Source of the DNA: JAEUKA01 sp044228505
Lineage (GTDB): Bacteria; Myxococcota_A; Polyangia; Palsa-1104; JAEUJZ01
Assembly (NCBI GenBank): GCA_044228505.1
Contig: JBGAUT010000014.1
Span: forward strand, 62,001 to 126,000
Length of the DNA stretch: 64,000 bases
Reading direction: 5' to 3'
A program made the translations under genes and the position numbers. The stretch's first letter is position 1, and each line of letters opens with the position of its first letter. A model generated the notes under the pieces. That model was not told where the DNA came from. It saw only the letters and a program-made list of their open reading frames with translations, and did no database searches. Below are positions 51,128 to 59,534 of the stretch, in pieces.

Positions 51128-52570
51128 CTATCCAACCACGTACGAACAGACTCCGGTCCGTGCGTTACACAGAGTCGGTGCGCAGCAGTCTGAGTTTTGC
51201 GTACAACTACCGCAGGTTCCCCCCTTGCAAGCCTGTCCACCGCAGTCCTGACACCTGCTACACATTCCGGAAGATCCTCCGCTCCCTCCACCGTTTGTGC
51301 CGCATTCCTGTGAGGCGTTTAGGATGGCGACATCGTGGTGAATCAGAACTTGTGCGCTCGGATTGAAGCTACCGACGAAGATTGCGCCGAAGACCTCCAG
51401 CGCTCCTGAAGTCACCAAGGCAGAGCTGGGAGCATAGATGTTGCCGCCAATCACACTTCCCGCCGCCAAGTTGATGTTACGAGAGCCTCCCATGTAGAGA
51501 CGGACTCGAGCCGGTGCGTTCTTGTTGCCAAAGTTTAACGGAGCCGCGCTGGTCAGGCCGCCATTGATGAACAGATCCAGCTCGCCGCTTGGTCCCAGGT
51601 TCACCGCAAACAGATCGGTCAGATTGACGTCACCTCCGATGAACAGAGCCGTCCGCCCGGTGATGTTGAGCGTCACTTTTCCTTGACCGCCAATCCGGTT
51701 TAGGTAGAAGCGACCGCACGGCAGGTTCAGCGTCTGATCGCCAGCGTAGTTGGTAAGTCGCGCCGGATCGAGCGGAACCGAGGCATTGTCATTGCTGGTA
51801 CTGCGTGCAGTCACATAGCCCGCAATATCAAAGATGCTGTTCGCAGCGCAGTCACAAGGAGGTGTCACAGAGACTGGGGCCCGCACGATCGATCCGATGG
51901 TCTGACTCGGTGCGTTCAGTGTTCTGGTGCTCGGATAGGTCAGTGTATTGGTGATCTTGAGCGAGCCGTTGCACTTCACATCTCCGCCAATCTGCGCGTT
52001 CTTCCCAACGGTCACGGTTGCATTCCCAGACAGCGTATCACTGGTCAAAAGGTCACTGCCGACAACCAGATCGTTGAGCGTCACCGCGCCCGAGACTTGC
52101 AGATTCCCTCCGACCGAAAGTTTGTTACTGACGTTCACATTCGAGTTCATCCCAGCAGAACCACCGGTGCCAAACGTGCTGCTGCCCACTTGGGTACTAT
52201 CAAACGCATCGATCGTAATGGCCGAGCTTGCAGAGAGCCCATTACAGAGACACAGTCCGTAGCGAAACGCGGTCGCCGCAACCTGTCCGCTACACCGCGC
52301 TGCGCTCCCGCTCGTATCGGTCACTACGATCGGGGGACCACTGCCGCTACAATAGCCACTCTGTCCGCCACCGTCTCCACCATTGCCTCCGGTGCCACCA
52401 TCATAAAGGAGTCCTCCGCCCGTGGACAGATCCCCCGCATCGGGATCGGTGCCGCCGACTTGACTGCCATTACAGCCATGAACGAACGAGCCGAGCAGGA
52501 GTCCGCAAAAAAGCGTTGTGACCACAGGATGACGACTTGGGAAGATCATTCGAGTTCTGGATGTTTGCAT
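51128..52570 (-). CDS. Bactofilin-like/DUF7305-type lipoprotein
   Basis: The protein has 480 residues from the ATG at 52570 (52549 is also possible). A lipoprotein signal peptide has its lipobox at FVHGC. A Gly-rich linker follows (GGTGGNGGDGGGQSG). The central part is a beta-solenoid of short repeats reminiscent of polymer-forming/bactofilin domains (SVGGNLQVSGAVTLNDLVVG, VTVGKNAQIGGDVKCNGSLK), with ITGRTALFIGGDVNLTDLFA and GGNIYAPSSALVTSGALEVF further on. A Cys-rich C-terminus (CSRCQDCGGQACKGGTCGSC) ends it. Comparable myxobacterial lipoproteins have unknown function; a surface filament or structural role is plausible. It starts divergently from the DUF6765-like gene. Confidence 0.65.
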   Translation of the reverse strand: MQTSRTRMIFPSRHPVVTTLFCGLLLGSFVHGCNGSQVGGTDPDAGDLSTGGGLLYDGGTGGNGGDGGGQSGYCSGSGPPIVVTDTSGSAARCSGQVAATAFRYGLCLCNGLSASSAITIDAFDSTQVGSSTFGTGGSAGMNSNVNVSNKLSVGGNLQVSGAVTLNDLVVGSDLLTSDTLSGNATVTVGKNAQIGGDVKCNGSLKITNTLTYPSTRTLNAPSQTIGSIVRAPVSVTPPCDCAANSIFDIAGYVTARSTSNDNASVPLDPARLTNYAGDQTLNLPCGRFYLNRIGGQGKVTLNITGRTALFIGGDVNLTDLFAVNLGPSGELDLFINGGLTSAAPLNFGNKNAPARVRLYMGGSRNINLAAGSVIGGNIYAPSSALVTSGALEVFGAIFVGSFNPSAQVLIHHDVAILNASQECGTNGGGSGGSSGMCSRCQDCGGQACKGGTCGSCTQNSDCCAPTLCNARTGVCSYVVG

Positions 52571-52889
52571 GTGACGATCGTACCTTTGGTCCGCCACTCG
52601 AAAAACAGCGCCTCCAACGACGAATTGATAGCCAAAAAAACTCGCTGGTTTGGACCAACTGGTCAGGGAGAGAAGTACTCAATTGAGCTGCCCCGCAGAG
52701 GCCCCCCTGTAGGAAGGTTCCGTACGACTACCCCTAAACGACCACTGGGTTACACGGCCGCAGGACAACTTGGTCGACGAAGGCTGTCGGATCGTACGGC
52801 CACCGCTTCCCTTCCTCCCCAAGCGATGGTTAGACTAGTGGAAGTTGTCGTGGCGCAATCCTAGCGCCAGTAGATGTTAGGGGGATCCT
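52571..52889. other. Divergent intergenic region
   Basis: About 319 bp separate the starts of the bactofilin-like lipoprotein gene and the DUF6765-like gene and should hold their promoters. No convincing -35/-10 pair or repeat was picked out, and the short open frames here are not gene-like. Confidence 0.45.
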
Positions 52890-53954
52890 TTGGACATCGA
52901 CTCTCACCACGCTGGAACGTATGTTGTGGCTCGGCTGGCGGGAATGTCACACCGTGATGCCGAAATCGTTGCCTACTGTGCACAATATGTAGACGATGCC
53001 ACCAATGAAGGAGTGATTCGCTTCGACACGGGGGCCAGCTATCTTCGGATCTGCTCGGCTCACAAGATGCTCGACTATCGGAACGCAGAGTCCCTGGCAA
53101 GCGCCAAAGTCTGGGTTCCGTTTCACTTCCTACCTGGGAACGGCGGCCTACCGGCAGGTCAGAACCCCAAAGGCGGCTATGTCGACAAGCTCATCTGCAA
53201 ACCTGACAGCCCGGTAGCAAAAGACATGGTGCGCGCTGCGATCCAAGGACAAGCGGCACCTTTTGCTCTGCATCGCTTGGGAATCACCGCCCATGTGTAT
53301 GCCGACACCTGGGCTCATCAGGGATTTACCGGAACCAATCACGAAGTGAACAAAGCGAGCGACTTGATCAACGCGAACGGAGCACCAGATGTCTCGATGA
53401 TGAACCGGCTGAAGGGATTCTTCGTCAGTAGCGCGCTGCCGCTCGGGCATGGTGCAGTGCTAGGACATCCAGATCGACCACACCTAGTCTGGGGCTACAC
53501 AAACGGTAGAGGAGAGAAGATTCTCCGCAACAATCCCCAGGACTTCATCATCGCCTACGATGCCATGTGCCAGATGTTCCGTCGCTATTTGGTCAACAAT
53601 CCCGATGCGGTGGTTCCCGGCTTGCCCGAACCAGACCGCACCCTCATCACGGCTCTCTTTCGGACCTTGACCGATTCCAATGGCTACGTACGTCACAAGC
53701 AGTGGCTTGATGCGCTCGCCCAAGGTCACTTTAGCTTTGGGAAGGTGAACCTCTCCTACGCGCCCAAAGGCGAAGGCTCGTGGAAACACGCGGCGCTAGG
53801 AACGCTGAAGGAAATCGATGATGAAGACGAGATCTTTGCGTTCCGTCCGGAGTTTTTGCAAAGTGACTGGAAGCTCTTCCACGACGCGCTCCAGCTCCAT
53901 CGCTTCCACGTCGTTCACGAGCTACTTCCGCGCTATGGCATCTGCACGGCCTAA
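52890..53954 (+). CDS. DUF6765-like protein
   Basis: The protein has 354 residues starting at a TTG with AGGGGGAT upstream at a good distance. It resembles the DUF6765 family: the N-terminal DIDSHHAGTYVVARLAGM, EIVAYCAQYVDDATNEGVI, ALHRLGITAHVYADTWAHQGF and the late YDAMCQMFRRYL. The His/Asp-rich pattern (DSHHAGTY, HVYADTWAHQGF) recalls metal-dependent phospholipase C/HD-like helical folds, so metal binding is likely, but no activity is established in my knowledge. No signal peptide is seen, so it is presumably cytoplasmic. It is followed by the CPBP protease gene on the same strand, 42 bp on. Confidence 0.75.
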   Translation: MDIDSHHAGTYVVARLAGMSHRDAEIVAYCAQYVDDATNEGVIRFDTGASYLRICSAHKMLDYRNAESLASAKVWVPFHFLPGNGGLPAGQNPKGGYVDKLICKPDSPVAKDMVRAAIQGQAAPFALHRLGITAHVYADTWAHQGFTGTNHEVNKASDLINANGAPDVSMMNRLKGFFVSSALPLGHGAVLGHPDRPHLVWGYTNGRGEKILRNNPQDFIIAYDAMCQMFRRYLVNNPDAVVPGLPEPDRTLITALFRTLTDSNGYVRHKQWLDALAQGHFSFGKVNLSYAPKGEGSWKHAALGTLKEIDDEDEIFAFRPEFLQSDWKLFHDALQLHRFHVVHELLPRYGICTA

Positions 53955-53996
53955 TCTTCGACTTTGCATACCGACCCAAACATGGTCTGATGCCGC

Positions 53997-54797
53997 GTGC
54001 CTTCGCTCGTACAGCCAATTTCTGCAGATCCTCCCTCGCCGTCCTTGACCATCGATCGCTTGATGTCGCTTGGAGCCCTGGTAATACTGGGTGCCCAAGC
54101 CACGCTCGATCCACGCAGTGATCGTCTGGCAAGTAGCTGTGTGGCCCTCACCGCGCTACTCCTGGCACTCCTTGGCACACGGATTGGGAATGCGCCCAAC
54201 CGCGTCATGACAACGCTGGTTGCGGCGCTGGTGGTGGCCCAGCAAGCAGTTCTACCTTGGCAACTCTCGATGGTCCTTGCCCTGCTGGCTGTGTTCGGAA
54301 TCGGGAGAGCTTTCCCCTCGCAACGTGTAAAAGCGCGCTGCTGGTCCAAAGGACAGACTCCCATCGTTTGGATCCTGTTCGTCGGTGGCGTGACTCCTTT
54401 CGCACTCTCTGCTTGGCTATTCCTTGCGCATCCCAACCTAAACGACCTCACCAGCTCGCCCCTACTGAAGATGCCCACGATCTGGTTGGTCTGCGGTAGC
54501 GTCTTGTTTTCGATCATCAATCCGGCCCTGGAGGAGCTGATCTGGCGCGGCGTGCTGCAAACCTATCTGCGTCCTCTGTGGGGAGTCCCGGTCAGCATCT
54601 GTCTGCAAGCACTGTCTTTTGGCGTGCAGCACCTTCACGGATTCCCTCGCGGGCCGATGGGAGTCCTGCTGGCGACCGTTTGGGCACTCATGCTCGGCAT
54701 CCTGCGCCATCGCGCCCAGGGAGTATGGGCTCCCTTCCTGGCTCACGTCGTAGCGGACGCCACGATCGCCATCTTGGTATTGAAATTTGTGCTCTAG
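53997..54797 (+). CDS. CPBP-family intramembrane metalloprotease
   Basis: The protein has 266 residues with a GTG start; an ATG at 54063 is an alternative that better precedes the first helix. It has several transmembrane helices and the three CPBP/CAAX-protease (Rce1-like, ABI) motifs: NPALEELIWRG (EExxxR), LSFGVQHLHG (FxxxH) and LAHVVADA (HxxxD/N type). These Glu and His residues bind zinc or act catalytically in the membrane. In bacteria such proteins process membrane or exported peptides, often giving immunity to bacteriocins; here no bacteriocin gene is visible next to it. The gene ends 5 bp from the convergent glycoside-hydrolase-like gene. Confidence 0.85.
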   Translation: MPSLVQPISADPPSPSLTIDRLMSLGALVILGAQATLDPRSDRLASSCVALTALLLALLGTRIGNAPNRVMTTLVAALVVAQQAVLPWQLSMVLALLAVFGIGRAFPSQRVKARCWSKGQTPIVWILFVGGVTPFALSAWLFLAHPNLNDLTSSPLLKMPTIWLVCGSVLFSIINPALEELIWRGVLQTYLRPLWGVPVSICLQALSFGVQHLHGFPRGPMGVLLATVWALMLGILRHRAQGVWAPFLAHVVADATIAILVLKFVL

Positions 54798-54802
54798 CCG
54801 CT

Positions 54803-57166
54803 CTACGGCGCTGGTTCAATACTGAGCCAATTCAGCATCGTGTATTCATTGAACTGACCCGCCTCGATCGTCACGTTGCCGTCTTTCACGTCCACGGTGA
54901 CCGATGAAACGGCGTAGGAGTTCGTGGGTGTGGTGGCCACGTTATCGAACAGAACTTGGCCTTCGACCACGACTCGATTCTTGGCGTAAGACTTGCCTTG
55001 CCAGCCAATCGACACCGTCACTTTGTAACGACCGCTATCGATGTCCCAGTTGAACGTGTCCGTGCGTCCATAGTCGTTGTAGATGATGCTGCGCTGTAGC
55101 TCGTTGGGGGCGGTGGCTACGTAGGCATATTTCATGATCGTGGTGTTGCCAATGAACGGTCCAAACCAGCCGTAACCGCGCTTGGCATCATAGGCATCCC
55201 AGCCAACCTTCAACCATTCCTGACCGTTTACAATGAGCGGACTCACCTTAGGGTCGGAAGCGGGATCTTGAAAGTTGATAAAATAGGGAGCACGTGGATG
55301 CGCTCCGAGCGGCTTGGAATCGAGCACCGGCCAGCCATTGACCTTCCCCTCAATCTTTAGACCAAGCTGATTGCGAAGATTCACTAGAGCGCTGCCATCA
55401 CGAGTATATGCCGTCGGAGAGGACACCGCAGACTTCACTGTGGTATCAACCGCCGCGGCAACATCGGGAGTCTTGGGAAGCGTGCCACTGTTTGCGAGGA
55501 GGAAGTACTCGAAGTCTTCTGTTCCTTCGCGGAGTAGCTCCCAGCGAATCGAGCTGACCAGCTCGCCGTTCTTCGGTGGATAGAGTAGGAATCCATCCCC
55601 GTTCTGAGCGGTTCCCATTGGCCTGGGGTTGTTATACGGATCAGAGCCCCACCCCGTCGTCGAATAATACGCAAAGCCGGAGACTCGGTAATTCCAGGCA
55701 CCCCAGAACGGAATTCGCGACTCCACACCGCTGTGGTCGATCGTGATTGGATTGAAGTTCGGTGGCAAATCGCCATACAGGAAGTACCACCAGACACTCT
55801 CCCCTTTGCTCTGGCGTAGCTTGGCATAGTCTGGCTGAAACGCGGACAGATCCGCCATCCAGATGTCGTAGCTCTTCCCATTGGCCTTGGGATTCTCGGC
55901 AATCGCAGGCTTGGGCTCCTCTGAAACTGCAATCCGCAGGTTGGGTGCAGCGGTCTTAGACAAGCTCGCCAGATACGCGGCCAAGTCGGCATCCGCCTGA
56001 TTCTGAGGCTCATTCTGAACGTAGTAGTAGCCCTTCCCTTGCCAGTTGTGAGCCACCAAGTAGGCGTCAATCGCTGATAGTAGCTTGCTCCACGCAGCGT
56101 TGTAGGCTGCCGTTCCATAATGGTCTGGACCTCGGGCAACCCCGCAGAACGGATCAGGACGCGGCGTGCTGTTGTTCACAAACTGCATGATCTGAAACGA
56201 TGGGAATCCGGCTCCGTTCCAGTTCTTTCCGTCGATGTACTTTGGACCCAGTTGGCTGAAGTCGTACGGGTCGGTAGGAGTCTCCTTAAAGGTTCCGCTC
56301 GCGCAGTCGTAGTTGATTCCACCGTTGTAGTTCAGTCCCGCTGGCCACGAAACACTGGTGGGGGTCAAACGGTGTTCGTAAAAGAAGGTCTTCAGCTTCT
56401 CCACTTCCGCGAGGCTGGCACTGCCTCCCAATGCCTGAAAGCTCGAGTTCCACTGACCATCAAAGCCAATTCGGCGAGGCAGCGCGAAGTTGTAGACATG
56501 GAGCTTGATGGGAATGTTGACGCTGCCACCGCCACCATTGACCGTTAGCGTAGTTTGATAATCGCCCGGATTGGCACCCTCTGGTACGTAGACCGTGATC
56601 CAGAACGGTTGGTTCTGCGCGGCCGGAATGCTCTCTGCATTGCCCAACTTGCTCGGTTCCAGCGGGTCAGGAATGAAAGCACTCTTGATTGCACTCGCAT
56701 CGGAGGGCTGGCTGATCTTCACATAGCCAACCCGACGTACCTCGATGCGATCAATCGCGGCACCTCCTGGAGCAGCCCCAGCCGGCATAAACGGAGCCAT
56801 GGTCAGCGTGACACTGCCCGCCACGTCCGCACGAACCGCAATCTGAAAAGGTTCAAACTCATTTTTGGCCGCATAGAGCTGAATCTGTGGCAGATCGTTG
56901 GTGGGCGGAGTCGCTTCACGAAGAATCTTATCTGTAGTTGGTGCGGTCCAAATTACAGCTCCACTTGGAGATGGCAGCCGCCCCACCATCGTTCCCGTGG
57001 GCGTGCAGTCCGTACAGATCGCGGGAGGATCCGGCGTGCCCGTCTCCGTGCTGCTGTTACAGGAGTTACCGAGCAGCGCCGCAGTCAGACCGAGCAGCAT
57101 AGCGAAGCGCTGCACCCTCCACGTAGAAAACCGCTTCCTCGATAGCAAGGCAGTTCGTAGCCCCAT
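54803..57166 (-). CDS. GH123/DUF4091-type lipoprotein with C-terminal carbohydrate-binding-like domain
   Basis: The protein has 787 residues with a lipoprotein signal peptide (lipobox LGNSC). An Ig-like N-terminal domain (IQLYAAKNEFEPFQIAV, VPEGANPGDYQTTLTV) and a TIM-barrel with the DUF4091 hallmark (GDGFLLYPPKNGELVSSIRW, LLREGTEDFEYFLLA) follow; NEPQNQADADLAAYL contributes a possible catalytic acid region. Residues ~590-787 form a beta sandwich like malectin/diglucose-binding modules (GRYKVTVSIGWQG, VTIEAGQFNEYTMLNWLSI). The family relates to GH123 beta-N-acetylgalactosaminidases. It should act on a polysaccharide at the outer membrane. GGAGAG precedes the ATG, and the start is 34 bp after the phospholipase D-like gene on the same strand. 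Confidence 0.82.
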   Translation of the reverse strand: MGLRTALLSRKRFSTWRVQRFAMLLGLTAALLGNSCNSSTETGTPDPPAICTDCTPTGTMVGRLPSPSGAVIWTAPTTDKILREATPPTNDLPQIQLYAAKNEFEPFQIAVRADVAGSVTLTMAPFMPAGAAPGGAAIDRIEVRRVGYVKISQPSDASAIKSAFIPDPLEPSKLGNAESIPAAQNQPFWITVYVPEGANPGDYQTTLTVNGGGGSVNIPIKLHVYNFALPRRIGFDGQWNSSFQALGGSASLAEVEKLKTFFYEHRLTPTSVSWPAGLNYNGGINYDCASGTFKETPTDPYDFSQLGPKYIDGKNWNGAGFPSFQIMQFVNNSTPRPDPFCGVARGPDHYGTAAYNAAWSKLLSAIDAYLVAHNWQGKGYYYVQNEPQNQADADLAAYLASLSKTAAPNLRIAVSEEPKPAIAENPKANGKSYDIWMADLSAFQPDYAKLRQSKGESVWWYFLYGDLPPNFNPITIDHSGVESRIPFWGAWNYRVSGFAYYSTTGWGSDPYNNPRPMGTAQNGDGFLLYPPKNGELVSSIRWELLREGTEDFEYFLLANSGTLPKTPDVAAAVDTTVKSAVSSPTAYTRDGSALVNLRNQLGLKIEGKVNGWPVLDSKPLGAHPRAPYFINFQDPASDPKVSPLIVNGQEWLKVGWDAYDAKRGYGWFGPFIGNTTIMKYAYVATAPNELQRSIIYNDYGRTDTFNWDIDSGRYKVTVSIGWQGKSYAKNRVVVEGQVLFDNVATTPTNSYAVSSVTVDVKDGNVTIEAGQFNEYTMLNWLSIEPAP

Positions 57167-57200
57167 TGGATACTCTCCTTTGACTGGATTCCCAGCGTTA

Positions 57201-58619
57201 CTAAGGCTTCAGTCCGACCCGCGCAAACAACCACAGCAAAAGTGAACACAGCCACATCCGAAGCAGCGCCACCATCCCACTTGGATGAGACAGCGGCATC
57301 GATCGTGGGAGTGCCCACAGTCTCTCAAAATGCGTCGCGAACGCCGCAATGACGGATGAGGAGCGGGTCTCCAAGTCCGTCTCTAGGTAGGCTCCGCTAA
57401 AAGAGTTTGGAGTGAAGTTCGCTTGCCCACCGATCAGCAGTGACTGCGGTCCCAACCTCACCACAGTCTTCAAATGCATCATCGCCCCATCCTTTGACTC
57501 GTGAATTTTTAGCTCAAAGCGCCCAGGAAATCGGGTCTGTAAGCGCCGCGCTTCACAGACTACCGAATGGTTCACCAAATTACAGGTCAGCCAGGAAGGA
57601 AGTGGAGGGAGAGGCAAAGCATGCAGGGAGTCAATGAGAACCCGCACGGTGCAGCCTCGAAGCAGCGCTGCTTCAATCGCAGAAAGCAGATCAAGATCCG
57701 AAAAGTATGCAGTCGCAATCAACAGCTCGTCTCCCGCTGAGCTGTCCTGAAGCAGCGTAGCAATCCGAGCACGTATCGCCTTGTTCTCGACAAGTTCACA
57801 CGTTGGATCTGGAGCCACTTCAATCGTTGCACCGCACGTCGTACGATCGATGGGTAGTGGATAATTCACAACAGTAGACAGAGAGGGAATCAAAGCAGTT
57901 GGAGGGCTGGGCGCAGAGCCAGGGTGAGTACTCGATAAGAGGCCTAGCAGCGTCTGGCGTTCATCTGGGTGCAGCTCCTGCGGGATCAGAAGGGCAGAGG
58001 ACACCGCCCGCATCGCCACCTGCCACAGATCGGTCGCAACCCGCCCCACCAGCCAGAACATATTTTCATGCCAGTCAAATGCCGGATCAAAGAAGTTGTG
58101 ACTGGTGATCACTCCGACTCGGCCCCCATCGATGACGAGATTCTTGCGGTGATCCTCTAGGTTGTGCAGCGCTTGCCAGCGATTTTGTCGTTCTACCCAG
58201 TCCGATATCGGAACCGTCGCATGCTGCAGATGAAAGTTCATCGCCGACAGGAATCGAGGACGGTGATCAAACTCAGCCCCAAACAGGTTGGCATTCAGAA
58301 CCAAGATTCCGGCTTCTCTAAGCTGCTTCCTGATGAGTGTTCCGCGTCTCCTTGTAAGCTGGGGATTGTCAGGGGTATTTGAGTCGAGCAGCACCACCGT
58401 CACAAGTGAAGGACTTTGGCGCTTCCTTGCAATCAACCAGCCGGCCACCGTCTCCGCATATGGAAAGGCACCATCCCGAGGCAGCAACAGCGTCTGGTCC
58501 CCGTTGCTTGCGAACAGATACATCTGCAACACGATGCTCTGTTCTGCCTTTTCGATGAGATCACGCACCGCAGACAAGATCGCGTGCTGGTCTCCCAGAT
58601 AGCAAAGTTGCGATTCCAT
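57201..58619 (-). CDS. Phospholipase D-like protein
   Basis: The protein has 472 residues with two HKD-type halves. The first, EDHRKNLVIDGGRVGVITSH (HxKxxxxD followed by SHNF), is complete. The second, MMHLKTVVRLGPQSLLIGGQ (HxKxxxxL followed by QANF), has Leu where Asp is usual. The rest of the fold is intact (ELLIATAYFSDLDLLSAIEA, VRVLIDSLHALPLP). A hydrophobic C-terminal segment (ALLRMWLCSLLLWLFARVGL) probably anchors it to the membrane. The family covers phospholipases, cardiolipin synthases and transphosphatidylases. It is the fourth large gene of the diiron oxygenase operon, 9 bp after the AurF-like gene; a lipid-modifying or transfer step is possible. Confidence 0.85.
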   Translation of the reverse strand: MESQLCYLGDQHAILSAVRDLIEKAEQSIVLQMYLFASNGDQTLLLPRDGAFPYAETVAGWLIARKRQSPSLVTVVLLDSNTPDNPQLTRRRGTLIRKQLREAGILVLNANLFGAEFDHRPRFLSAMNFHLQHATVPISDWVERQNRWQALHNLEDHRKNLVIDGGRVGVITSHNFFDPAFDWHENMFWLVGRVATDLWQVAMRAVSSALLIPQELHPDERQTLLGLLSSTHPGSAPSPPTALIPSLSTVVNYPLPIDRTTCGATIEVAPDPTCELVENKAIRARIATLLQDSSAGDELLIATAYFSDLDLLSAIEAALLRGCTVRVLIDSLHALPLPPLPSWLTCNLVNHSVVCEARRLQTRFPGRFELKIHESKDGAMMHLKTVVRLGPQSLLIGGQANFTPNSFSGAYLETDLETRSSSVIAAFATHFERLWALPRSMPLSHPSGMVALLRMWLCSLLLWLFARVGLKP

Positions 58620-58628
58620 CGTTGGCGA

Positions 58629-59534
58629 TTAGGAAGCGTCGCGGAGTTGCCGGCGCAGAATCGTGGCCAGCAGCGAACCCAGAGCGATGGGCGACCGGTC
58701 CACTTTGTCCGCAAAGCTAGCCATTCCCATTCGATCGGACTGACTGGGTCCACGATGAAGGAGTCGATGCTTCTGCATCGGGGTGAGACGCAGTTCGGAC
58801 TCCGCAAGCTCAACCACCTGTTGCCAGGCACGCCGGGCTTTGAGATCCACAAAGGCGAGAAGTGGCAGTGTGATCGCTGTAGTGGCCGCACTCCTAAGCC
58901 GGGAATCTACGGTGTTGTTGTGAACCAGAACCCGCGAGTCAATGGCGACATGGGGCTGTTCTTCCTTGGCGTGCAGCCGCATCACTTCGGCAATGATGGG
59001 AGCACACTGAGCGGGCTCTTTGTCGAGTGCGACCGGCACAAACAGCGTAATTTCCTCAAACAGCCAAGCCAGCAAAAAGAAGGATCCTACCGGTGCCAGG
59101 GCAACCGCCAGATCATCATCCAATCCCCAGCGCAGAAATCGGAGAGCGGTGGTGGTGGTCGCTCTAGCGGTGTAAAGATCTGGACGAAGCATGACCAGCA
59201 GCTTCAGGAAGGCGTCAGAGTGCGCTTTCTCTTCGGCCACAAATCGATGGATTGCCGCGCTAGGAATCGCCGAGATCGCGTCTCCATTTCGTTCGAGATA
59301 CTCGATCACATAGCGCTCAAAGTGGATAAACAGCTCACAGGTGAAACAGGCAAACAGCCGATTGAGCTGATGCCGCGCCGGCAGCCCGAGACCAAGACTC
59401 TCTACATCCATATAGTGTGACTCTGTGATGATCAGCCGATCCGTGGGAATGGGAGTCGACCAGTCGAGGCGATCCCAGCGCCGTCTGACGAGATCAATCA
59501 AGCGTCCTTGTACTTCGCCGTGATCAGAATGCAT
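58629..59534 (-). CDS. AurF-type diiron oxygenase
   Basis: The protein has 301 residues, ferritin-like. The seven predicted iron ligands are in the AurF order: Glu67 (FTCELFIHFER), Glu102 and His105 (EEKAHSDAF), Glu161 (FEEITLF), His188, Glu192 and His195 (HAKEEQPH). The gap of 35 residues between the first two Glu, the E-x2-H and H-x3-E-x2-H patterns and the 27-residue gap before His188 match those I recall for AurF (E101, E136, H139, E196, H223, E227, H230). AurF oxidises an aryl amine to nitro; the substrate here is unknown, but an amine N-oxygenation is the natural first hypothesis. Its start overlaps the asparagine-synthase gene by 11 bp. Confidence 0.88.
   Translation of the reverse strand: MHSDHGEVQGRLIDLVRRRWDRLDWSTPIPTDRLIITESHYMDVESLGLGLPARHQLNRLFACFTCELFIHFERYVIEYLERNGDAISAIPSAAIHRFVAEEKAHSDAFLKLLVMLRPDLYTARATTTTALRFLRWGLDDDLAVALAPVGSFFLLAWLFEEITLFVPVALDKEPAQCAPIIAEVMRLHAKEEQPHVAIDSRVLVHNNTVDSRLRSAATTAITLPLLAFVDLKARRAWQQVVELAESELRLTPMQKHRLLHRGPSQSDRMGMASFADKVDRSPIALGSLLATILRRQLRDAS

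Noticed and set aside
51000..51330. A possible frameshift that would restore the kinase C-lobe
   Set aside because: No D-x-K-P-x-N, DFG or APE motif is found in any frame after the break, so a simple frameshift does not explain the loss.
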